NCBI GenBank assembly: GCA_947447315.1
Contig: CANFJD010000171.1
Location: 1 to 6,084 of the forward strand
DNA length: 6,084 nt
Origin: Fimbriimonadaceae bacterium
GTDB taxonomy: Bacteria; Armatimonadota; Fimbriimonadia; Fimbriimonadales; Fimbriimonadaceae
Direction: 5' to 3'
Position 1 is the stretch's first letter. Each line of letters begins with the position of its first letter. The position numbers and the translations under genes were made by a program. The notes under the pieces are model-generated. The model was not told the origin of the DNA. It ran no database searches and worked only from the letters and a program-made list of their open reading frames with translations. Below, piece by piece: positions 1 through 5,144 of this stretch.

Positions 1-74
1 AAAAGCCAGGGACCGCAAGTTTTAAAATGCTCCGAGTGAGCTCTTGACGTTAGATTAGTCAAAATAACCTAGAA

Positions 75-665
75 ATGCAGCAAAGCCATGTTCCCGAATT
101 TTCAGAGCTTGGATATGAAGTCTATGAATGGAGACATGCTTCGGCAATTTTAAGAAGTGACTTCCCACATGAATGGCAGGATCTAGCGGCTGTGATGGCT
201 GAATTCAAAGTGTATAAAAGCCATATTACGGTTGGTGGAGGTGGGAAAACAGAGGTCGCAAAGCGCCTCGATTCACTGCTTGCGGCGCGTGGTTGGCTCG
301 AGACAAAGTTTGAAACTCAAATCAAGGTCGACGAAAATGTTTATGAAAGCCCGACTCACAAGGTCGATTGCTTCAAGAACAGAATCGCTCTTGAACTGGA
401 GTGGTCGAATAAGGACCCCTTCTTTGACCGCGATTTGAACAATTTCCGGTTACTTTTTGACTTGCGGGCGATTAGTGTAGGTATTATAGTAACCAAATCG
501 AACGTATTGCGTCCTATTTTTGAAGGGCTCGGGGTCTGGCAAAAGTACGGTACAAGCACGACGTGGATAAACAAATTGATTCCGAGAATTGAGGGAGGCG
601 GCGGCGGCGGTTGCCCCGTCTTGGTTCTTGGAATCACGGACAATCAATACGTGGATAACTTATGA
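75..665 (+). CDS. Type II restriction endonuclease, BglII/BstYI family
   Basis: Predicted DNA-cleaving half of a type II restriction-modification pair, 196 aa, cytoplasmic. The core resembles the BglII/BstYI family of PD-(D/E)XK-fold enzymes. Asp98 is followed by Glu107 and Glu109 inside HKVDCFKNRIALELEW, reproducing the spacing of the BglII catalytic set Asp84/Glu93/Gln95 as I recall it. The third position is Glu here instead of Gln. After it come NKDPFFDRDLNNFRLLFD (112-129), a hydrophobic strand ISVGIIVTK (133-141), YGTSTT (158-163) and a Gly run (174-179) followed by CPVLVLGI, all typical of family members as I remember them. The length is near the family norm (about 200-225 aa). I chose the first ATG because the N-terminus is colinear with the family, although no clear Shine-Dalgarno precedes it. 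The stop overlaps the start of the methyltransferase gene by 4 nt. GC is low (38% over 301-360). The recognition sequence cannot be read from the protein; GATC-centred sites as for BglII and BstYI are only a hypothesis. Confidence 0.88.
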   Translation: MQQSHVPEFSELGYEVYEWRHASAILRSDFPHEWQDLAAVMAEFKVYKSHITVGGGGKTEVAKRLDSLLAARGWLETKFETQIKVDENVYESPTHKVDCFKNRIALELEWSNKDPFFDRDLNNFRLLFDLRAISVGIIVTKSNVLRPIFEGLGVWQKYGTSTTWINKLIPRIEGGGGGGCPVLVLGITDNQYVDNL

Positions 666-1390
666 ACGAAATACCATTCGATGCCAAAACAGCAACCCAG
701 GAGGAAATTGAAGCTTGGTTTGCAAAATTTGCGGCGACTGATCTGCTAAACCAGGAACCGCAGGCATTTGGGACGATTTACGCCGACCCACCTTGGCGAT
801 TTACAAATCGAACCGGCAAAATGGCACCCGAACATAAGCGGCTTCACCGATATCCGACCATGTCGTTTTCTGAAATCGCCGAATTACCAATCGCCAGAAT
901 TGCGAAACCAAAATCGCATCTTTATCTCTGGGTGCCAAACGCATTGATTGCCGAAGGTCTGGACGTTATGAAAAGGTGGGGGTTCGATTACAAGACCAAT
1001 ATCGTTTGGTACAAAGTCCGGAAGGATGGCGGTCCTGACCGGAGGGGCGTTGGCTTCTACTTCAGAAACGTAACTGAGATTTGCCTGTTTGGAACGCGCG
1101 GTACCGGAGTGCGCACAGCGCAGCCCGGGCGAACTCAGCCAAATATTGTGGTGAGTAGAAAGACTGGACATAGTCGCAAACCTGTAGAAATGTATGAAAT
1201 CATCGAAACGTGCTCCTACGGGCCGCGGATAGAACTCTTTAGCCGCACATCACGGCCCGGTTGGACGATGTGGGGAAATCAGACCGGACTGTACGAGCTT
1301 GAAGAGACATTGGATTTGGATGATAACAATGGGTTTGCAACTCCTTTGATTTCTAATCAATTGGACTTGCAACTTGGAAGAAATCTGTAG
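662..1390 (+). CDS. MT-A70 family DNA adenine N6-methyltransferase (restriction-modification partner)
   Basis: Predicted S-adenosylmethionine-dependent N6-adenine methyltransferase, 242 aa, protecting host DNA from the upstream endonuclease. The catalytic motif IV is DPPW at residues 42-45 (TIYADPPWRF). The MT-A70 pattern continues with LYLWVPNA (87-94), a helix ending in WGF, NIVWYK (113-118), RNVTEICLFGTRG (135-147), HSRKP (170-174) and the C-terminal ELFSR..RPGW..WGNQ block (191-207). The DPPW motif precedes the cofactor-binding region, the permuted order expected of this family. Residues from about 208 to 242 form an acidic then polar tail outside the usual domain, encoded by AT-rich DNA (37% GC over 1321-1380). 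The ATG sits in an ATGA overlap with the endonuclease stop and lacks a strong Shine-Dalgarno, so translational coupling is likely. MT-A70 proteins can also be orphan or phage enzymes or RNA methyltransferases, but the neighbour argues for a DNA restriction-modification role. Confidence 0.9.
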   Translation: MNEIPFDAKTATQEEIEAWFAKFAATDLLNQEPQAFGTIYADPPWRFTNRTGKMAPEHKRLHRYPTMSFSEIAELPIARIAKPKSHLYLWVPNALIAEGLDVMKRWGFDYKTNIVWYKVRKDGGPDRRGVGFYFRNVTEICLFGTRGTGVRTAQPGRTQPNIVVSRKTGHSRKPVEMYEIIETCSYGPRIELFSRTSRPGWTMWGNQTGLYELEETLDLDDNNGFATPLISNQLDLQLGRNL

Positions 1391-1493
1391 CAGGCATTTT
1401 TAAGACAGGGGATGGCTTGGCAACGAACATCGTCGTCTCGTTGGACTTGACTTGAGCCGCAAAAATTGAGCGTTTGGATGCAACCAAAAGACG
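1391..1493. other. Non-coding gap between the methyltransferase gene and the metK terminator
   Basis: Short intergenic stretch between two convergent transcription units. I see no convincing small gene, promoter or repeat. No GC-rich hairpin precedes the TTTTT at about 1397-1401, so I cannot assign an intrinsic terminator to the restriction-modification transcript. Confidence 0.5.
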
Positions 1494-1528
1494 AGTCTCC
1501 ATTTCCGAGTATTACGAAAATGGAGACT
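1487..1528 (-). terminator. Rho-independent terminator of metK
   Basis: A perfect 11-bp inverted repeat (AGTCTCCATTT at 1494-1504, AAATGGAGACT at 1518-1528) with a 13-nt loop begins 11 nt past the metK stop codon. On the minus strand the stem is followed by CGTCTTTT, giving a short U run 3 nt after the stem. On the plus strand no T run follows, so it best serves metK. The stem is only moderately GC-rich and the U tract is short, so efficiency may be modest. Confidence 0.6.
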
Positions 1529-1539
1529 ATGCTCGATAT

Positions 1540-2778
1540 TCACGCCAGCAATCGCGACGACTGCGTGGTGTCTTCCCAGGGAAACGGCGAGTGGCCAAAG
1601 TGACCGTTTCGCGCCGTCATGTGGTAGTTCCATCCACCAAGCTCCGGCGCCGCTCCCGCCTTGCGCAAGCCGGGGGATTGCGCAAGCGCGGTAGGTCGCA
1701 ACAGGCCCAGAAGCTCGATGATGCCGCTCGGCGTCAGGTCGTAATTCTGCCGCACCCGAGTCGCGATCAGATCCGGATCTACCGTGTGGGTGCCAAACGT
1801 TTCGATGTTCACGGCCACCGGTTCCGCCACGCCAATGGCGTATGCCAACTGAACCACCGCTCGCTCGGCCAGTCCCGCCGCCACGATGTTCTTGGCAATA
1901 TAACGCGCCACGTAAGCCGCCGAACGGTCCACCTTGGTCGGATCCTTGCCGCTGAATGCGCCGCCGCCGTGAGGAGCCATGCCGCCGTACGTGTCGACGA
2001 TGATCTTCCGTCCCGTCACGCCGGTATCACCCTGCGGACCGCCGATCACGAACTTGCCGGTCGGGTTGATGTGCAGAATCGGATCGCCCTTCAGGTACTC
2101 GCCGTACTGCTCCAGCACCGGTCGAATAATGCGGTCCCGTACCATCGCCTGTACTTCCGACAGCTCCAGCGAATCCACGTGCTGGTGCGAGAGGACCACG
2201 GTGTTGATTCGGTCCGGTCGACCGTTCTCGTCGTACTCCACCGAGACCTGACTCTTCGCGTCTGGCAAAAGAAGCGGGCCCTTATCCTTGGCCTCAATTT
2301 CCTGCCGAACTTCCGCAGACCGTCGGGTAAGGGCGTGCGCAATGCTCAAGGGCAGCGGCATCAGCTCCGGCGTCTCCCGGGTGGCGTAGCCAAACATCAT
2401 GCCCTGGTCGCCGGCGCCCACCTTGTTCTCGGCGTTGGTACTGGCGTCTACGCCGAGCGCGATATCGGCGCTCTGTTCCTGAATCGCCACCATGACGCCG
2501 CAGGTGCTACCGTCGAATCCGTAGTCCGTATGTGTGTATCCCGTCTCGGCAATCGTCTTGCGCACCACGTGGGCAACGTCAACGTAACCTTCGGTCCGCA
2601 CTTCGCCCGCCACCACCGCGAGGCCGCGGGTAAGCAACGTCTCGATGGCAACGCGGGTGTTTCCCGCCTGACCTTCGGGCTCGTTGGCCAAAAAGGCATC
2701 GAGCAACGCATCGGAGATCTGATCGGACAGCTTATCGGGGTGACCGACGGAGACCGATTCGGAAGTATAAATCCTCAT
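1540..2778 (-). CDS. metK: S-adenosylmethionine synthase (methionine adenosyltransferase)
   Basis: Makes S-adenosylmethionine from methionine and ATP, releasing phosphate and pyrophosphate; cytoplasmic, normally a tetramer, dependent on Mg and K ions. The 412-aa product opens with MRIYTSESVSVGHPDK, with the ATP-binding GHPDK motif at 12-16. The family signature GAGDQG at 121-126 continues as MMFGYA, and the phosphate-binding loop GGGAFSGKD is at 271-279. Also present are the nucleotide-site stretch FVIGGPQGDTG (243-253), DPTKVDRSAAY (279-289) and the C-terminal GHFG...FPWE (392-402). All three structural repeats are present and no key residue is visibly missing. At 412 aa it is slightly longer than the E. 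coli enzyme (about 384 aa), with a short tail after FPWE. The ATG is fixed by the conserved N-terminus but has no clear Shine-Dalgarno. A structured 103-nt gap separates it from the upstream DUF4349 gene on the same strand. Confidence 0.98.
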   Translation of the reverse strand: MRIYTSESVSVGHPDKLSDQISDALLDAFLANEPEGQAGNTRVAIETLLTRGLAVVAGEVRTEGYVDVAHVVRKTIAETGYTHTDYGFDGSTCGVMVAIQEQSADIALGVDASTNAENKVGAGDQGMMFGYATRETPELMPLPLSIAHALTRRSAEVRQEIEAKDKGPLLLPDAKSQVSVEYDENGRPDRINTVVLSHQHVDSLELSEVQAMVRDRIIRPVLEQYGEYLKGDPILHINPTGKFVIGGPQGDTGVTGRKIIVDTYGGMAPHGGGAFSGKDPTKVDRSAAYVARYIAKNIVAAGLAERAVVQLAYAIGVAEPVAVNIETFGTHTVDPDLIATRVRQNYDLTPSGIIELLGLLRPTALAQSPGLRKAGAAPELGGWNYHMTARNGHFGHSPFPWEDTTQSSRLLA

Positions 2779-2816
2779 TTCGCGATCTCATAGGGTACCA
2801 GTCGCGGAATCTTCAA

Positions 2817-2880
2817 GCCCCGGGAGCCTCACGAGCGGCGGCAAACCGCCCGTAATTGGCTCCGATTATTCGGTCGGGGC
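2817..2880 (-). promoter_or_regulatory. Putative structured RNA leader upstream of metK
   Basis: On the minus strand this stretch, 38 nt before the metK ATG, can form nested stems. P1 pairs 2875-2880 with 2817-2822 (6 bp, GCCCCG/CGGGGC). P2 pairs 2858-2863 with 2823-2828 (6 bp, GGAGCC/GGCTCC) and stacks directly on P1 on one strand. A small hairpin pairs 2870-2873 with 2862-2865 (TTAT loop on the plus strand) and competes with two P2 pairs. P3 pairs 2846-2850 with 2837-2841 (5 bp, 4-nt loop). No U tract follows, so it does not look like an intrinsic terminator. It does not match the SAM-I, SAM-II, SAM-III, SAM-IV or SAM/SAH consensus as I know them. It could be a regulatory leader, an mRNA-processing hairpin between DUF4349 and metK, or chance pairing in GC-rich DNA. 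Confidence 0.33.
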
Positions 2881-2881
2881 G

Positions 2882-3781
2882 CTACCGCGCTTTCACCCGT
2901 CGGCGATAGATGAGAGCAAACGCCACGGCTGCCGGTACCGCCCAGAATGGCAGGAAGACCGCCACGTTGATGAGCATCACCAGAATGCCGCGCCCCATTT
3001 CACCGGCCGATTGCACCGCGTTGCTAAAGGCCACGTTAAACCATCCCGGATCGCCGGCGGTCGCTTCGGTCGGCGGATTCTGCACCAGGTTCAGCGCCAA
3101 GGTCGAGTAGGCCACTTGGTTCTGAAGATTCCGCTGGGAGGCACTCAGCGATTCAATCTCGCTACGTATCTGGGTCAGTCGGTCGCGCAGCGTGATCATG
3201 TCCGACAGTCGTCGTGCCTGCCCAATGAGTTGGTTCAAGCTCTGTTCCTCCATCAAAAGTGACTTGATCCGTGCGCTCGTATCCATCAGTTGACTGGCCA
3301 CATCGTCGGCGTGGATCGATTTCTCCAACCGTTGCCCAAGCGCTTCAAAAGCGGGAATCGCCTCCGCAAAGCGCGCTTGCGGGATACGAATCAGAAGCGT
3401 CACCGAAGGGGTAGCAGACGCCAGCATGGTGCCATCGGACCCGACCACCATCCCGCCAAACTGCTTCGCCGTGCTAGCGGCTAGCCGTTCTGTTTCCTCG
3501 ACCTTTTTCGCTCGAACGGTAAGGGTGGCTGTTTTAACGATCGCGGGCGACAAATCGCCACCGTTTCTCACTCCCTCGACCATCGGCGCCTTGCTTGCCG
3601 ACATGTCCATCCGAGCTTGCCCTCCCTCATAACTGGCCGCGGCCGAGGAGACGGCCCCCGCATCGGCCGAATAGCCGGGTGATGCCGTGGCTTCCCCCTG
3701 ACTCCGCGAACTGCAGCCCACAACTGAGAAGGCGAGAACTCCCACGGACCCCAAAGCGACCAACCCGCGCCACCCTCCCAT
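2882..3781 (-). CDS. DUF4349 domain-containing lipoprotein
   Basis: Cell-envelope lipoprotein of unknown function. Counting from the ATG at 3781 (299 aa), residues 1-22 are a signal peptide ending in the lipobox VVGC with the lipidated Cys23. An Ala/Ser/Gly-rich linker follows to about 75. The DUF4349 domain starts with IVKTATLTVRAKKVEET (81-97) and includes GGMVV (109-113). A helical, probably coiled-coil stretch spans about 170-224 (many Glu, Arg, Gln and Leu, from SARIKSLL to NLQNQV), then AYSTLALNL. A single membrane segment lies at about 264-292, ending in the basic tail RRRVKAR. An in-frame start 33 nt upstream (3814, MMNKIAKG...) would give 310 aa. I prefer 3781 because AAGGGAG lies 8 nt before it and the upstream ATG has no Shine-Dalgarno. 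It is divergent from the CLC gene and lies 103 bp upstream of metK on the same strand. DUF4349 proteins have no established role. Confidence 0.85.
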   Translation of the reverse strand: MGGWRGLVALGSVGVLAFSVVGCSSRSQGEATASPGYSADAGAVSSAAASYEGGQARMDMSASKAPMVEGVRNGGDLSPAIVKTATLTVRAKKVEETERLAASTAKQFGGMVVGSDGTMLASATPSVTLLIRIPQARFAEAIPAFEALGQRLEKSIHADDVASQLMDTSARIKSLLMEEQSLNQLIGQARRLSDMITLRDRLTQIRSEIESLSASQRNLQNQVAYSTLALNLVQNPPTEATAGDPGWFNVAFSNAVQSAGEMGRGILVMLINVAVFLPFWAVPAAVAFALIYRRRVKAR

Positions 3782-3866
3782 ATTGAAAGCTCCCTTAGCG
3801 ATTTTGTTCATCATCGAAGGGTAGTGTCACCGGCCCGTTCAATCGTTCACTTGGTACGCTCGGAAA
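3782..3866. promoter_or_regulatory. Divergent intergenic region between DUF4349 and CLC genes
   Basis: Because the two genes are transcribed away from each other, promoters for both must lie here or inside the gene starts. I could not find a confident -35/-10 pair on either strand. I also see no fluoride (crcB-type) riboswitch consensus ahead of the CLC gene. Confidence 0.45.
3790..3796 (-). promoter_or_regulatory. Shine-Dalgarno deciding the DUF4349 start
   Basis: Minus-strand AAGGGAG is placed 8 nt before the ATG at 3781, whereas the longer start at 3814 is preceded by CACTACCCTTCG with no purine-rich site. This supports the shorter product and leaves 85 bp rather than 52 bp for divergent promoters. 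Confidence 0.55.
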
Positions 3867-5144
3867 GTGAAATCGCCCCTGCGGATGCCTCCCCGGTGGC
3901 TGCGCCCGAACAGTAAGGATTTCACCCTCACCCATCTCGCCAAGCAGGCGTCACGCGATCTCCTGATCGGATCGTGGGCGGGCCTCATGGCCGGCATATC
4001 CAGCGCGGTCTTTCTGCTGGTACTCGCCCAAATTGATCAAGGATTTCGCCTACAACCGGCCCGTATCCTGTGGTTGCCCGTGGTCGGACTGATCAGCGCC
4101 GCGCTCTATCACTATTGGGGAGCCGATAGCAGTCGCGGCACGCGGCTGGTGGTGGAATCCATTCACACCCCCGATCGGACAATCCCCCTGAGGATGGCTC
4201 CGCTGGTGCTGGTGGGCACCTGGCTTACTCACCTAAGCGGCGGCAGCGCCGGCCGAGAAGGGACCGCCGTGCAGATGGGAGGGTCGCTTGCTCTAGCTCC
4301 CTCAAAGTGGTGGAATCTGGATCATGAAACCCGCCGTTTACTGGCGGTGGCCGGCATTGCGGGTGGTTTTGGTGCCGTGTTTGGAACTCCGTGGGCGGGG
4401 GCGTTATTCGCGATTGAAGCCACCTCACGGCGTTGGTTCAACTTCAACGCCGTGCTTGCGAGTGTCGTCGCGGCGATAGCGGGCGATGACGTTTGCCGAC
4501 GTCTGGGGGTCGTACACCATGCCTATCCGTCTTTCGTAGCGGACGGGTTGCCGCTGGGAAGCGTCGCCGTCATTGGAGTTGCGATGGCAGTGATCGGTAC
4601 ATCGTTTGTCGCCGCGGTTCACCAAATTCCCGGATGGATCAAGCATTGGCCTTGGTGGATAAAGCCGCTCATCGGCGGGAGCCTCGTCATTGCCATGACC
4701 TATGCGGTTGGGAACGTTCAATACAACGGACTCAGCTTGCCGCTCCTGGCCGAATCGGTGACAACCAGCGTTGGTCGGGCAGACTTTGCCCTGAAACTTG
4801 CGTTTACGGTGGTGACGCTAGGCTTCGGGTTTAAGGGCGGCGAAGTGACCCCTCTGTTCGTCATCGGGGCTACCGCCGCCAATGCGCTGGCTCAGGTTTT
4901 GGGCTATCCGATTGCCGCGAGTGCGATGTTGGGATTTGTGACTCTATTCGCCGCTGCGTCCGGCGCCCCGGTGGCCTGCGCCGTCATGGCGGGAGAGCTG
5001 TTTGGGTGGACGGCGGTACCGTGGGCAATCGTTGCGTCCACGATCGCCGCCGTCGCTGGGCCAGCCGAAAGCCTCTACGGCGTTCGGCGACCGTGGATCG
5101 CCGCGCGTGCTTACTTCAGAACCGGCAAGTGGTCAAAAGACTGA
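3867..5144 (+). CDS. CLC-family transporter, probable CLC-F fluoride/proton antiporter
   Basis: Integral inner-membrane protein, 425 aa, CLC fold without C-terminal CBS domains. Family motifs in order: RGTRLVVESIH (90-100) at the place of canonical GSGIP, GGSAGREGTAVQMGG (125-139) containing the gating glutamate Glu131 in GREG, GIAGGFGAVFGTPWAGALFAIE (split at 163-184), and GFKGGEVTPLF (321-331). GREGT instead of GREGP, a GNNLI-like block instead of GSGIP, and GFKGGEVTPLF are, from memory, hallmarks of the CLC-F clade that expels fluoride in exchange for protons. Hydrophobic segments fall at about 33-55, 67-84, 111-123, 157-185, 195-208, 229-252, 263-283, 310-322, 327-345, 350-375 and 382-400. 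The start is GTG; a weak GGAAA sits just before it, and Met7 is an alternative. The 3' end overlaps the DUF1501 gene by 34 bp. CLC membership is certain; fluoride specificity is inferred from motifs only. Confidence 0.9.
   Translation: MKSPLRMPPRWLRPNSKDFTLTHLAKQASRDLLIGSWAGLMAGISSAVFLLVLAQIDQGFRLQPARILWLPVVGLISAALYHYWGADSSRGTRLVVESIHTPDRTIPLRMAPLVLVGTWLTHLSGGSAGREGTAVQMGGSLALAPSKWWNLDHETRRLLAVAGIAGGFGAVFGTPWAGALFAIEATSRRWFNFNAVLASVVAAIAGDDVCRRLGVVHHAYPSFVADGLPLGSVAVIGVAMAVIGTSFVAAVHQIPGWIKHWPWWIKPLIGGSLVIAMTYAVGNVQYNGLSLPLLAESVTTSVGRADFALKLAFTVVTLGFGFKGGEVTPLFVIGATAANALAQVLGYPIAASAMLGFVTLFAAASGAPVACAVMAGELFGWTAVPWAIVASTIAAVAGPAESLYGVRRPWIAARAYFRTGKWSKD

Noticed and set aside
44..72. A sigma-70 promoter with TTGACG as -35 ahead of the endonuclease gene
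   Set aside because: No convincing -10 lies at 16-18 nt; TAACCT at 65-70 is 15 nt away, matches only 3 of 6 and would put the transcription start at or after the ATG.
662..2778. Functional unit of the SAM-using methyltransferase with metK
   Set aside because: The genes are convergent, separated by a non-coding gap with a metK terminator, and differ in base composition; metK is a universal housekeeping gene.
1474..2793. A 439-codon open frame on the plus strand covering all of metK
   Set aside because: It is antisense to a certain metK, is rich in Arg and His as expected of the complementary frame of GC-rich DNA, and shows no recognisable domain. It is a shadow frame despite being longer than metK.
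2734..2793. Short upstream reading frame overlapping the metK start on the minus strand (ATG at 2791-2793, about 19 codons)
   Set aside because: It has no Shine-Dalgarno, is out of frame with metK and codes a nondescript Arg-rich peptide; likely chance.
2779..2881. SAM-I (S-box) or other catalogued SAM riboswitch before metK
   Set aside because: The conserved cores I know for SAM-I, SAM-II, SAM-III and SAM/SAH are not present; only a generic foldable structure can be claimed.
3782..3866. Fluoride (crcB-type) riboswitch before the CLC gene
   Set aside because: I looked for the GGNGAUGG...CUGAUGACUCCUAC-like consensus on the plus strand and it is absent.
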